Source: Macquaria australasica (taxonomy: Eukaryota > Chordata > Actinopteri > Centrarchiformes > Percichthyidae). From it: a stretch of 64,000 nt of DNA. The position numbers and the translations under genes are program-made. The first letter of the stretch is position 1, and the number at the start of each line of letters is the position of its first letter. The notes under the pieces are model-generated. The model saw only the letters and a list, made by a program, of their open reading frames with translations. It did not search any database and was not told the origin of the DNA. Of this stretch, positions 1 through 14,300 are shown piece by piece. The stretch is taken from NCBI GenBank assembly GCA_005408345.1, contig SEMN01000200.1, forward strand, positions 620,001-684,000. The letters run 5' to 3'.

Positions 1-2284
1 GCCTTGTATTGACAATGCAACAACATGATTCAAACAAAAACCCCAAGTCTTTCTACTTTCTCTTTTTTTTTTCCAGGAAGGGGGATCAATATATTGTGCA
101 GCAGAAGTTGCTCCCACAAAGGCAAGAATATGTAAACTTTTGTTTTACACTCTCTGTCTTTGGAAAAAACTTCAAATAGAGGATACATCAAACAGAGAAC
201 CAGAACACTTTGATCTCACTTTGAATGCAATGAAGTTATGTTGCATTAAAATTTAAGAACTGGACTTGAAAATAGAATACTGTAGAAAAACCTGTATAGT
301 AAAAAAGACCTGTGTATTGAAAAGAATATTGTACAGTACTTTTGGAGAAGGCAAGCTTCAATAAAACCCATCTATCCTTAGATGATAAACTGAAGACAGA
401 TTCGCCCCAAGGTCCCATAGAGGTGAGAGGTGAGGTCTAAATGTTGGAAAAAGCTTTATAATTGTGTATTACAGTATGGGAATGGTTTAATTGGTCTACG
501 TGGCTAACTAATAGTGTCTTAAAAGGCCCTGATGCGCTTGTAGAGGACCTTTTGTATGAAAACATCCACAGAAGCGACAGAAGCAACAATGTTCTTACCT
601 CTGCTGTTCGCAGCAGGCATCAATATGTGCTGACAAATGACCATGGCAGGCATGACAGTATAATTTACCACTGATTAAACAGCAGGGCTCTTAACATACA
701 GCCAAGGTTCATACAGTTAACACAACTCATCTTTATGCAAACATATTTTATCACCTTACATGGGTGGCTTGCCCCAGCTGCAAACAAAAGTAAATACAAC
801 TCCTTGTTCTGTCAAAGTGATATAGCATATAGTGCAATGATCGTAACAAAACATAATAAGGAAATTGGCAGGGAAGTGAAGATGCTATAGATAATATAAG
901 ACTAGATAGTGGCTTTATTTATCCTGCAGTGTAAATCAATCATCACACAATAAACACCAGGAGAAAATGCTATAACCAAAAAGAAATACCTCTTAAATAA
1001 TAACAAAATCACATACCTGCATTTTACACTGAACATAGTACACAGTGATGACCTGTAAGTTGAATTATCATGATGATGGTAAAGGTGATAATAGAAATGA
1101 CAAATGTATCTCCTTTTCTCAAGTGTCAACTTAATTTGAATCAATATTTATCTGCAGTTTGATAGTACCAGTTTACTGATTTAAAAACAGTTTGTGATAT
1201 TTTATTCCTCTCTAATTCTAATTTGTATACAAGTGCCTTTGCTAATATTTTTCTTTTACAAAAGATATTTATGATGTGTAAATCATCATTGCTCTTGAAC
1301 AGGTACAGTATTAGATCAATTACTGTCCTATACGTACAGCTGCTCAGGTGAAAGGCAGGACAGGCAGACTAACTGTATGAAGTTTACAGTTACAGCTGTT
1401 AACATATTTGAAAATTATTAAGTTTGGAGGTGGGTCTATATTTGGGGTGGGGATCTTTTCCATTAGGGGATGATTAAATAATGATAAGCTTGTGAATATT
1501 TACTGTGATATTACAGTGAATGTAGCGTGTGACCCACTTTAGACTTTCACATCTGAAAAGGATAAACCCTTTGATAATTCTTTGACTGCAGACACTATTT
1601 GACAGTCAGTTTTGGGTAATAAAATATGCTTCTCCCCTGTTTTCCCCCCTCCTTTCTTAGTTCTGTTGAAGATGCGCTTGTGTTAGGCCATGAGATGTGC
1701 AGTCTGAGGTAAATGTGACTGAGTGATGTGTCATATAATCTCTTGGACATATCTAGAGGACGTTATTCCAGGAGAGGATATGGAGGCTGCCTCATGAAAC
1801 ATTTATCTGGGAAGAGTAGCACAGCAATGGCAGAGAAATGGAGTGACAGAATGGAATGAGGTAGAGAGGAGAGAATAACAAGGAAAGTGTTTGTATGTGC
1901 GTCTGTCCGTGTTTCTGTCTCTCAGTCATCCCGTTTGCCTGGTAAAGATACTATGGAAAACATACATATTTTTGCCACCGCAAACCTAATTTACATTGAA
2001 AATGAACAATCCCATAGCCACTGGACAAGTATATACATCAACAGATGACACCAACATATACACATCACACACACAGTCACACACACACAGTTTTAAACAT
2101 GCTCTGAGAGCTTAGAGGGGCTTTTTAGCGTGATAACTCCTAACAAAAACCCTGAGGCTGAGCTCTGACACAAAGCTTATAATCTAAAGTGTTCCAATGG
2201 TCGAACTTAGCTACATCACTGAGCAGCAAATGCAGCTCTGGGCAGCTCTTTTCTACAGTCCCATATTTAATTCTTAGTATATAT

Positions 2285-2420
2285 ATATTTTTTAAAGATT
2301 ATTTTTGCCTTTATTGGATAGTGACAGCTGCAGAGAGAAACAGGAGAGGCGGGAGAGAGAGAGAGGGCAGCAAAGGGTCTGGGCTGAGATCAAACCCAGG
2401 CTGCTGCGTGTAAGAGAAGA
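2285..2420. mobile_element. Fragment of a dispersed teleost repeat
   Basis: The sequence runs AAAGATTATTTTTGCCTTTA, TTGGATAGTGACAGCTGCAG, AGAGAGA, GCAGCAAAGGGTC, GATCAAACCCAGG, CTGCTGCG. I know this order of motifs as a short non-autonomous repeat scattered through percomorph genomes, but I cannot name the family without a library search. It has no coding capacity and the ends are approximate. Confidence 0.5.
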
Positions 2421-2639
2421 TCTGAATGTGTTATAATGCAATAAACAAAACAAATGCTGTCATTGACTGTAGGCCTATTAACATGTAAAAACTAAAATCC
2501 TGTTAGCTTACGCTCTATACGTTATTGTCCGACATGTAACTACATGATAAATAGACATTCATGACATTCATGACTCCTGCAATTATGCAATTTGAAGATG
2601 TGACCTTGGGCTCTCAAAACCTGTGATGGGCATTTGTCA

Positions 2640-2750
2640 CTATTTTTAGGAAATGATAAATGATAGATCAATGAATTGAAAAATAATCAATCGATTATTT
2701 GATAATGAAAATAACTGTTATTTGCGTCTCTGCTTATTTCACCTAATAAA
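2640..2750. mobile_element. Fragment of an AT-rich dispersed repeat (ATCGATTATTTGATAATG type)
   Basis: AATCAATCGATTATTTGATA followed by ATGAAAATAACTGTTATTTG resembles a common fish repeat that carries ATCGATTA... and GAAAATAATCGTTAGTTGC. It is short and diverged, so the assignment rests on motif memory only. Confidence 0.4.
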
Positions 2751-5499
2751 GGTAAAACAAATCTATCTGTATTTTAAGCCTTCATTTTAACTTGACTATT
2801 GTTAGTACTTGTCTAGTGTAGACCAGGACCTTGAAATAAACCACTGTGGGCAAAGGACCATGGGAAAGATTGTTCATCGTACTCTATGCTCCCAGAAACT
2901 CTTGGTTGTGCTTGGCTGGCCTGCTGTGGTGCTTCAGCACTGGATCTTCAGATGCTGACAGACACCAGAGCCTAGTGGGAGCCTGGTGGAGTGGCCTCTC
3001 TCAGAAGGAGGAAAGCTGCTCCCACCCTGACAAGGTCATGCTGGCCTCTTGTCATTATCCTCTGAACAGACAGGGGAAAAGCATTCCTAACCAGTGGCCA
3101 TTAGTGCCAGGCAGAGACCAATTACCACCAGGCAAAGGGCAAACAGTAAGCGGACATGAATGAAGCCAGACAGGTCAAAGTGGTCATACACAGCAAAGGT
3201 CAGTGTTGTCATAATTTTGGACAAGTTAAAGTTGTAAATAGCTCCCCAGATAAATACATGAGCAAGAAGGGTTAAATTAAGTACACATTTCCTGAGTGCA
3301 ATAAATGCTGTCCATTAGGGATCTTTACTGCTGTAGGAGAGCATTATTGTCATTATCTGAATTGTCTTTCTCTAATCTCTTTACCAAAATCATTTGCATT
3401 AGCAATTTATCATATAACTAATGACTTGGAGATCAATAGGGGACCTTTATTATTAAGATGTGGTTGATTTTCTCCTTGAATTCACAACAGAGTCCTAGGT
3501 TATCTCAAGTAAAAATTCTGAATTACTCAAAAATGTCCTTTACACAGCTTAAGTGACTCCACCAGCCACCATTGCCAACATATTTATGTCAGGCCTTCCC
3601 CAGAGCATATTGAGATACAGGAAGTTTTGCAGAGTGTCTGTACAGTATGTACTTTTTGTATGTAGCACTCGCAGCTCTCAAAAGGTTTCCTATGTCATGT
3701 ACAAGTGTAGTTTTCTTGCAGCTTAGGAAAAAATAAAACAAAAACGCATACTGTTTGACATGCAGCACTTAGGGTCACTGAAGCAGCAAATAGAAGTTGT
3801 TGTTTTTTTAATACACAAGGATCCTTACTCTTGGCTGTGGGAAGCTGCAGAGAAATGATAGTGCTTGTACCTTGTACTCCTTTTCTTAACCCTATCCTGA
3901 AACAGGGGGAAAATCTCTAAACCATTCGCATCCACAGGAAAGACTCCAGTTAACCTCCTGCTGTTTCACAACTCTAATCCTGTCAACAGCGACATGTTGT
4001 CACTGACAGGTTGTTGGGTTTGCAGGATATTACCCAGGTTTTTGTTACTGTTCAGTCACAGTGGGGGGAAAAAGAGGTGTAATTATGACCAACCTTAATG
4101 GTATGTATTAAACGTCTTGTCCACCATGTCCATGTGCCTACACTAGGCCCATGTTTCCTAGAAGACAAAACAAGATACATAAAAGTCACTCAAAAGCAGC
4201 ATGAGCTCTTCGCCTCAGATTTATAAAACTGAATGAGCTGAAATTGCACATATGCACAAGTTTGATTTCCACTCCTACAGTTATCCATAAATGGATGTAG
4301 ACACGCTCTTAATCAACTGTTTGCATATAGAGTACATCTCTCTGTAGACCTGTCAATAAAAAGAATGTTAAGGAAGAAGCACAATTAGTTTTGCATTGGC
4401 AAGATCCTCCAACAACACCAGAGTAACCGTCCTTACACAAGACTTTTACAGACGGCTGTGGTTATTTTTAGCCCTCCATAGTGTCATTCATGTTACACAT
4501 GCACTTGTAAACCATCATCGGCAATTTCTATCATCACACTCATCAAACATCAGAAAGGTCATCAATACTGTTTTCATTTAGAAACTTAGAAAACAGTTTA
4601 CAAAGTGCATCACAATAAATGATAAAATAGAGAATAATGAAAGGAATAGACACTACTCGTCACCTTTATGTTAAATCTCTTGAAGTAATTTAGGGTCCTA
4701 ACAGCCAGGAGCAAAGATCCATTGAATTCACAAAAGTAGAGCGAGCACTCACAAATGTTCTTCAAATGCTCTGCATTTTTTTAAATTTTATTTTATCAAT
4801 ACCAACAGTTCAATTGGAACTGCTTCAAATGGACTGCTGTTAATTTGATTAAAACAAAAAATGTAAAAAGAGAATTTGTGTGTGCTCGCCCTACTGATTT
4901 GTAAGATAGAAAGAAGATAAAGAGGGAAATAAAATAATGTCAAATGCAAAACACCAAAAATAAACAAAAGAACAATGAAATTGCACATAAAAGCAATTAT
5001 TTAAAATATAGTTGGTAAGTGCACCTTTGAATGGCATATTGTAGGTGATTAAATCATACACACTTATAGTGAATTTTGATATCTTATACTTAATAATAAT
5101 TGTGTGTATTAGATTTTACCTTTCACCTTATTCTTAATTTCCTCTTTACCATATCACGCACTGAACAAAACCATGTTAATCCATGTTCTGAAGAAAGTTT
5201 ATTTCGAAAGTGACATATACATAGTTTGTGTGCATATGCATCATTTATACATCTGGCCTACCTGGTTTGATGTCAAAGGATTAAGAATCCAAGTATGAAC
5301 ATCGACCCCTGTCAGTTTGGACAGAGGAAAGAAAGTGCAGAAAATGCAGGACATTATCTACTAGAAAGAGGGACCAAATCTATTGTCTTTATGCATTTGG
5401 GAAATGTTCATCCCCTCCTTAGTGTTAGATGTGTAACTAGAAATTTTCACACACCTCCTCCCACTCTGTACTTTCATACCACACAGGGGTGATCAGCTG

Positions 5500-6060
5500 G
5501 AGGAAATCAAGCCCCTCTCTAAATTTCCTCTCAACTGATTAAGATAAACTGCTTTTCAGCCATGGTTACCCCCCCAACCAATCAATTAAAGTAATCAATT
5601 AAAGGCCTGCCGGCTGAGCCTTTGGTAATTGAGGGTTGAATAAACATAGGCTGCTAATACTGATGATAAAGCCGTAACAAAACCATGGGCATGAAAAGGG
5701 CTTGAAAAATGTAATTTCTGGGATTTTAGTCTCAATTGTAAGATATCTAAGGGAAGCTAGGTTTAGTTATTTATTTCATTTCAGACCCAGCGCAGTCCTG
5801 GCTGTTTATCCCGCGCTGCCAGAGATTCTGCCCTAGGACGTTAAATATTGAATAAAATCATCAGCCAGGCCTTTCCAATTGGCTGTGGCTACTATTTGAA
5901 AAAAGTGCCAGTAGAATTCAAACATGGCACTGTGTTCCAGCATGTCCTCCAGTGAAAACAAATCCTCAGAGGAGGGTGAAAGAGACTCTTTGGGCAGGCT
6001 TGGCCTCTCCACTGCTGGCTTCAGGTCCAAGAGGTGAGGAGGCTGTCTGTACTTCAGGGA
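5500..6060. promoter_or_regulatory. Candidate conserved non-coding element
   Basis: Repeat-poor block with a tandem AATCAATTAAAG pair (5580-5591 and 5593-5604) of homeodomain-type sites, GGTAATTGAG, CTAATAC and GATGATAAAG. A minus-strand open frame at 5833-6030 runs through part of it but matches no family I know. Conservation is inferred from texture only. Confidence 0.25.
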
Positions 6061-7679
6061 TCCTAAAATATAGCCACACAGGGCTCCCTGACTGAGTCAC
6101 ATTCAGTTAAATATGCATTTTTGTCTGTCTTCTGTTTGAAAATTTAAATTAAAATTTGATTCACAGACTTAGCAAACTTGGCACATCAAGATAAAGAAAT
6201 ATTTTGGTATAGAACAGAAATATCAACCAAAAAGAGAAGTTAGAGTTAGTTTTTTTACAAACTCCGTTTTTCTTGCAGGAGGGCTTTTAACAAGTAGGCT
6301 GTCCATTTGGTTTGAATCAGTCTACTTTTGTTGAGGTTGGGTGACTGGAAGTCTAAAACTCATGAGCTCCTCCTCCTCTGCTGTCTGGCTTTGTGAGGTG
6401 CTCGTCTGCTGGGCTTTTACTAGAGAACAGAGACATTAGAGACAGGGTGATAGGTCCTTGTTTAAGATTTGTGTGACCCTGCTTCTTTATGAGGTCACCA
6501 TTTACATGTGGGCGCTGTCGGAGCGCGGGTCTAATAACTGGCTGTTCGTGTCAAGTCAGCTTCCATGTTTTGATGACTCACAGCATGACACGCGGCCCGG
6601 ATTCTGTGTGTAAGAGAAAAAGTGGAGTACAGACATCTTTTCAGTTTATTTGTGTGTTTCTGCTGTGATAGTTTAGACTTTTTTTTGTTTAAAATGCTAC
6701 CATGGTGCCAAATACAAACTTGTAATAAATGAAAAAAAGAATCCACAATTGACTAAAGAAATAGGAACACAAACACAAGGACAAAAAGATGATATTAGAC
6801 ATAGAACAACATCTTTTTAAACACATTCCTGGGTGTAAAAATCATTGGGAAAACAAGTCGCCTCCCTTCCTAAGGTGTTAACAACAGTAATACTGTATGT
6901 GTGGACTGTACTTAGAGCATGGAGGAAAGTGCTACGCCTGCTCCAGCTCATTATCTAACAGCCACATAACATAATTTAACATTTCCTTTGTGTTTAGGGA
7001 CACCACGGCAATTAGCTAACAAGTGGGTCATCCATTAACCAGGCCCATGGCCCTGGGAGAGATATAAGCCTCCAGGGCAACACTCAACAATTCTCTGTAA
7101 TAGAATGGCTAAGAGAGAGAGTCCATTAGTAAACATTTAGGAAATCAGTGAGAAGGCAGGTCTCCACGGGTAATTATATTACTGATTATTTACAACAAAT
7201 ACACTCTGCACTTTATTGTATTTGGTTCCTTTATCTTTTTCATGGTGTTGTTTTTAACTTTGTTCTTCCACCATTTGCAGGTTCACATTAATGAACCGGG
7301 AGGTCATACATAAAAGTTTGTTGGCTCTTAGATTGAGCCTGATGGTGTATGAGCCCACAGACAATTTTAACTGAAACACAGGATTCTCGTCTCCGCTTTT
7401 TTGAATGACATAAATAATGAAGGTCTGTTGATTTTTACAGAGACTGCAATTATGTGATCTTTTGAGGAGCCCACCTCGCAGCCTTAAAGACTGGTGGACG
7501 CTTCCTGCTATTGACGTCCTCCTTAACTGTGATTCTACTTTCTCAGGCCCAAACTGTAGGTATGCACAAAGAATAGGCTGCACTGTTGGACCTTGATCTC
7601 AACAGGGATGATATAGTATAGACACCCCAAAATAAATACTTAATGCAGCGTGCTTTTTCTGATGAAATAATTCATTGAA

Positions 7680-8130
7680 CACACTAACATTTGTAATAGC
7701 TAACCAGCCCCTCACAACGGTGTTAGAGTAAGACTCAAGGTTGATCAATAGAGGCCTTAGGGGTTTTATTTTCTGTTCCTTGATCAAGGCTGTCAGATTA
7801 GTATAGGTACAGTGTAAATAGGACTGCTCCTTGAGCATAGGCGGCGGCTCTGCAGCACAGGTTGGAGTATCGCTCCCTCATTAATATGATTAAGAAAACA
7901 GCCTTCGGGCAGTGAGGATGCAGAGCAGCCCACACCGAGGCTCAGTGGATACCAACAACAGTACAGCAGCACAATGGCAGTGTCAGTGTGTTTTTCATGG
8001 CCCTTCTTTAGCAAATCAACTAATCTGAACAGAATGTATAAATAGTGCATAAAAAGAAAGATATTTCTGTGACCATGGCCCAGAGTGAGATTTTTATTCC
8101 TTTTAAAGGCGTAATTGGCTGATGTTTGCT
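7680..8130. promoter_or_regulatory. Candidate conserved non-coding element with TCF-like palindrome
   Basis: Dense word content without simple repeats. CCTTGATCAAGG at 7778-7789 is a palindrome of two overlapping TCF/LEF-like half sites; CTCATTAATATGATTAAG follows at about 7876-7893. Possible enhancer downstream of sox6. Confidence 0.25.
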
Positions 8131-11100
8131 GGTCTGTGGTGGAATTTAATAACTGCAAGGAGTAAAAGAGTTGGACATTCTGAAATCTAGCAAATTCATA
8201 TTTTAGAGAGGTTATTGATTTTGTGCATCCTTTTTATTTTGTGAACAGCATTGTTTAATTTGTTTAGTCCTTTTTGTCTTTGCAAAATTTTCCTCTTTCT
8301 GGCTCTCTCTGTCTCTTCATGTATCGCCAGCTCACTCACCAAGCCAATCTCTTTCACAGGATTCACTAAAATCTTGCACGTTGTGAAGGCTGTGTCATAT
8401 CAGTTTCAGGGTGTGAGATGTGGAAATTAGGGACATTTTCTACCAGTTTTTAAGCGTAGATTTAGTTTTTTCGTTTGCTTCATTAATTTTTTTCTGAAAT
8501 TAGCAAATTCGTGTGGCATGGTTTTTTTTAAAGGCATGGGGGTGAAATAAAGTGAAATATGAGTGATAATATAATTGATTAGTGGTAGTAATGCTTCATT
8601 TCTCATCTGCAATCCATTTAGTTGTGGAAATCACCAGACAAGGTTTTAGCTTTTCTTTTTTTTTCACAGTGGCTGTCATCTAGTGAGTAATTATCATTGG
8701 TCTGTGTGTCATAAGCCAGGAAGGATAGTGACACTTCTACTGATCTATTCATCTTTTAATGCCGATGACATCTCCCTCCTGGCTTCGGAAACAGGTTGTC
8801 ACCTCCTCAATCCAACCGACAGACAACACAAGTGTTGTTACTATCTGTTCCATATTCAGCAAAATAGGTGAAAGTGAAAACGGGCTTTACTGCTTTACAT
8901 GACAAAGTCACCTCTTGATGGCAGTAATTATGGTAAGGACAGTCTTGTTGATAATAAACAACATTTTAATGGTATTTCAGGGATAACATTTAAAATAGTT
9001 ATATATGATTGCTTAGAAATAATGTTCCAATTTAAGTGAACATGAGTTTCTGTAAGTAAAGAGTCGTGCCATATAACAATATAATACTAACTGTAATTAT
9101 GTTTTTTTGCACTCAATTGCATTATCACTGGCTGCTGGCAGTTTTTTTCCTTTTTATTTTACTAACAAGTTAAACGAAATCCAGTTTAGTGAAAATTTAC
9201 AATGTATTTTCATGATTTTCATCATCTTTAGGCCCACACACAACAATAGCACATTTATAAATAATTCAACTAACTTACAATACAGCAGTTTCCGTGTCTC
9301 ACATAAGAGCACACATTTTGTGCTTTGCATTGTAACTTCACTGAAGGACATGTATATGATTAAACTGCGATTCCTAAATACTCTTATGTGATGCTAAAAG
9401 CAAGAATTGGGCTTTGTCACAAATTCACATCTTATTTTAATTTCAGATATCTTTGATTTATCAAGATACACATAATTTAGTGTAAGTGTATATAAGTTTC
9501 TGTTTTAAAAGGCATTTCTACAGAAGATGATGTGAAAAGTGCACAGATGCTGTGGTTTGTCTCCTTAGGTTGCCTCAAGAGGCTACTATCTGAAGACCTT
9601 GAGGAGCAGATGAGATCTGTCAAGTGGCAGAGATGAGGCTGTTGGTTGTGTATTCAGTACCATAGACAGCCAGTAGATGGTACTCTACTGTGGGGCTAAG
9701 CAGGGAAATGGTAGTGTACACTGTTAGTGTGAAAAAAGAGATAGGAGATTCTGACCCATAATAACTATCACAAGGTCATTAAATAAAGCATGTTTAAGGG
9801 GATTCTTAAAGAACTGCTTCAGTTCCCCACAACACATACTTGTGATTGTTACAGAATATATTATGGGCATTGAAAAGCTTTGCAAAAATGACGACACAAA
9901 TTTAAGTTGAAAGGCAGTTTATGTAGAGGTAATCGTGGGTGTATTGCCCCATGCCTGTCCAGTGTCGTGTGTAACAGACAACAGCAGATGGCATGTGGCT
10001 GGCTCCCTGCATGGCCCTGTCAGCAAGAATGTTAGGTGGAGGTTACTTTGGTGGGTGATGGAAAAGCCAGATTATTCCTGTCAAAAAGCAGGCAACAATG
10101 CAGCCCGGTGCTTTGTTTCCCCCGTTTTCAAAGGCATTTGTTCTTTGATAAGGTACCGGAAACAGTTAGCGACATGCTGGTGGGAACCTATGGAAAAGAA
10201 TACACTTTCTATCAATTGTGTTTTCCTTATCCCCTGGTGGCGTTTGCTGGGTGTGGGAATAGACAGCATTCTGGGCACTGCTGCTCTGAGATAGCATTCA
10301 CAGACCAGAGCACAAGAACGGGCTGCATTCAGCCTGGGGAACCAGGGGCCCTACGCTGCAGAATTGTACACAGGGATGGACAATGTTCACTATCTTTGGT
10401 TTGGACACAAAGAACCAAGGAAAGATTTTATTGTAAGGTTTGGCAGGTCTTGTTTGCAGACTCTCTCTTTCTCTATCTTTCTTGCTCGCTCGGCCTCTCT
10501 ATTTACTTGCTGCCTTCTCATTGCAGCAATTTCATTACGTCTGTATTATTTTACATTTTATGACTAGTTTGCTAATGACAGACTGCTAGCTACTACACTC
10601 TCTTTCCCTGTCACCTCTCTTTCTCTCACCTATGTATACACACACTTTTCTCCTTGATACTCTCACTCTCATTTTTTACTGACACACTTCCCCACCATCC
10701 AGCTTCTGTCCATGTATTCAGTCACTCTGCCCAATCTCTAGCACTGAATTTGTGAAAATCTGGCATAAAGTGAAATCTTTCAAATGTTTTTGTTAAAATG
10801 AAGAGAGGATATGAAAGGCATTTCCGCTGCAATTTTGTTTTGGCTTTTTTGATACATTTCTGCAGCACATGCTCTGAAACAAGCAGCAAAATGTTGTTAT
10901 TGATATAATTGTTTCTTGTTAATAATTGGCATTTCTGTGTGCTGAATGTCTCCACTGATTTGTGATATATTCAGTGCTGAAGCTCATCAGATGATGTAAA
11001 GGCTAAGCGTTTTTAATAGAAGTTGGACCCACTGCTGCCTCCCACAGAGCCACCACATTGCATTGGGTAAATTAGTATTATGATTTTAAGGGATAAATAC

Positions 11101-11291
11101 CCGTTCCACCTAATTAATCCACCACATCACAGGGGGATATGACACCATGAGCCCAATAGATCAAGGACCACAGATCAAAGGCACCACCACTGTTAGAATC
11201 GTACACAGACAAGAAGAAGGTTTCTTGTTTATTTCTATGTACAGATGGTCTGTGAACTAATGACTAAAGAATACAGCAATATACGCAAATT

Positions 11292-11342
11292 TATTTATTG
11301 GGTGCTGGTCGAACGATGTTGCATCGTTGGCTGACCAATAAG
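11292..11342. repeat. Imperfect inverted repeat (hairpin)
   Basis: Outer arms TTATTGG/CCAATAA and inner arms AACGATG/CATCGTT surround a TTG loop, with unequal unpaired middles (10 and 6 nt). Roughly 48 nt long. Function unknown. Confidence 0.6.
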
Positions 11343-14300
11343 CATGTCTAATTGGCAGTGTGGTTTCAAAACTCAAGACTGAAATTGTAAAGCTAAAAAT
11401 TCCTTGTTTGGAAAAAAACATCATTCTGTCATTAGCATAATGTATGAATTAAAGTGTGTGCTTTGAATTAAACTACCATTTGTAGTTCAGCTGCTTATGA
11501 TCAATATGGAAACTGGGATCTGATCAATATATTAACTAGAAATCTCAGCATTTAAAAACGTTTTTAATGGTTCACAGTCAAAGCTGGTAATACATTGATT
11601 GTTTGGTCTGGCCTACAGCTCAGGGGTAAGGCTGTTGTTGGCAAGGAAATATGAAATGAAAAGATTACTAAAGAGGACAATTAACAGTGGTCTGCTCTGT
11701 GAATTAAATTAAAAATTCTCACTCCTGTGAGAAGCTTTACCACAAAGACTGAATACATTTATTCAGGACGGCCATGTTTATCAATGTTTTCCTAAAATTT
11801 TTGGTGATTTTGTTTGGCTTGCTTTGTCATGGTCAGTGCTTTATTTCTAGTTTTCGTTTATTTTGTGATAGCTTTCCTTGTAGTTATATATATTTTTAGT
11901 TGGTGTTTATCGCTTGAACAAGTAAATAAAACAAGTCATAACTGACCCTATAAAGGACCCAAACTTTGTGAAGTTGCTGTGACATCCCATTACAGTATGG
12001 TTCATAATATTCAGAACAGTGCACACACTTTGGCCCGTCTTCAACCTGACATAAGAAAGGAGCTAGCTGGGCCCTGTCTTTATTTAACACACTGGCTGCG
12101 CTCTAAAAAATGTCAGTGTTCTGCCAAGTTTACCACATATTCACTTTTTACTGATGGCTGTTACACATGTGGTTTTTGCATATGCTCTCCTCTCCCACTT
12201 AAATCATCTGCGGTCCCTGGGCTTTCTTTTGACATGTGCAGCGTTGGTGCTGCCATTGCAGGTTAAATTTTTCAAGCAAAGAAAACGCATTTGTATGAAA
12301 TAATAATGACCGTTTCAGACATTTATATTTTCCGCATCTGACTGTCATCTCTCCTTTTCTTTCTGTCTGTGTCTACCACAATATCCCAAACTTCCTGCAC
12401 ATATCTCCATCATAATTTTGTTGGTTGTTTGTTTGCTGCAGTTGTCGTTTTAGGGTTTTTGGATCTTTTTTGTTTATCTTGGCACACATGGTGGTGTGCA
12501 GAATTGGGGAAATGACTAACAAAGCTTTATCCTGAACACCTCAATCCTCAGCATTCCTCTGATTCATAATGACATGCTAACTCAAATCTACAACCGCAGC
12601 CTGCAACAAAGCTGGGCTACGGACCTCCTCTCTCGGGACATGCTCCCTGATGTCAGAGATCCTGGGTTGACTGGACTGACTGACTGAGTTGGGACTACGG
12701 TCTTGTCCTCAATAATTCATACAACAGCATCAAGTGCTTCATTAATATACTATTTCATGCCATGAAAAAAACAAGCCCATGTATCATATAAATGCAGTAT
12801 TTTCAATTGAATTGTTTGTATATTTTAAAACATTCTGCATAATCCTGCTCTGAGAACACATTTTATTGAGGACTTACAAGTTGATTGTCGTAACGCAGTG
12901 CTTTTGCTAGGTTAAATCTCAAAATGCCACTCAAAACATTCTCCATAATTTATTGAAGATAGCATTGTGAAAATTCCCCCTTCTGTCAGACTACATCAGT
13001 GTAAATGATGTACACATGTCTAGTGGCATAGAATCCTTTTCAAAGAGGCCCTGTTTGTTTTGTCGCTGTTCCTTTGTGTAGGCACGCCTACAGTCTCAGC
13101 AGAGTGTGGATGTCACAAAGCATTAGGAAGTATGAGATTCAGGATGTTTCATTTAATCTCCTTGACTTCCCCAGTTAGCAGAGGAGCCAAGCAGCAGCTG
13201 AGGGAGCCCCAGCATCCTGTAGAACAAAGCTGGCTGACATGATGTTTGCCTGAGGGGCCTGCACTCACTCTCTCACAGGCATAGTCTGCGAGCATATAAA
13301 ACAATGAGAAACCAGTCAGCTGACAGATACACTAAGCTGCAGTCACTTTGAATGACAACAGCGCATGAGAGGAGCAGTGGCAGCCCCAGCCTGGGACTCA
13401 GTACAAACGGTTTTGCGAGTAGACAGAAGGCTCTATCAGAGCTATCAGTCAGAGCTTCTTAGATCCCGCTGTTGTAGTTTATTGCAGTGTTGGAATACTG
13501 TAGACTGAGCATTGTGTAGTGACAATATTTTGCCTGTGGAGGGAATAGCTGCCTGCATGTGTGACTGTGATGTGTTCTCCTTCATTGCAACGGCACCAAG
13601 TGAAGCACAGTGGTCACTCTGATTACCCAGAGTGCTGTTGTGGTATAGGGTTAAATAGGAGCAGATGCCTACTAGACAGAACGGTGAGTGACTCTCCTCA
13701 GCTCTCGATCCTTCTCAAGCATCCCAGTTTAGTTTTCCTCCCGTGTAATAGTGATCCGCGGCAAGACGACACGTTTGACCCCCCGTGACCCCAAAGGGTA
13801 TAGAAATTATAATCAAGGGAGTTATTTAGATTGACCTGATTTGAAGCTCAGCTGATGGAAAGGCTCCACTGCTCTGTGTCAGTGCCAGGTTGACCCTTTC
13901 CTGGTTACTGACAGAGAAGTGATTGAGCATGATTGAGAGTCGAAAGGCCACCCTGTGCTACGAATTGTGAACAACAGTTGTTACAACAAACCTACAAAAA
14001 GGAACAGGTTCAAGGATACAGATGGCTTCATCTGTTACCCAAAAGAAAGATGCAAAAGTATGGAGAAAACAGAGCTTTGACAATCAGCTTTTACGCATTT
14101 CAAGGAATCCACAGTTCACAAGTAAATCCAAGTATATTCTCCAAGAACCATGCTCAGTTGTCACACAGACACACACACACAGATACACACTGTCCCATGG
14201 GTGTGTAGGCAGCACCACCATCGCTCCATCTACAGGTGAAGAGGCCCACTCAAAAGGGTCATATGACTCAGCCTTTGGCTTTTCTGCCCGTCCTCCTGTG

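Noticed and set aside
10036..10563. Open frame of 175 codons (plus strand), overlapped by one of 119
   Set aside because: Longest open frame in the flank, but no domain, signal peptide, splice partner or similarity I recognise; composition looks like ordinary intergenic DNA.
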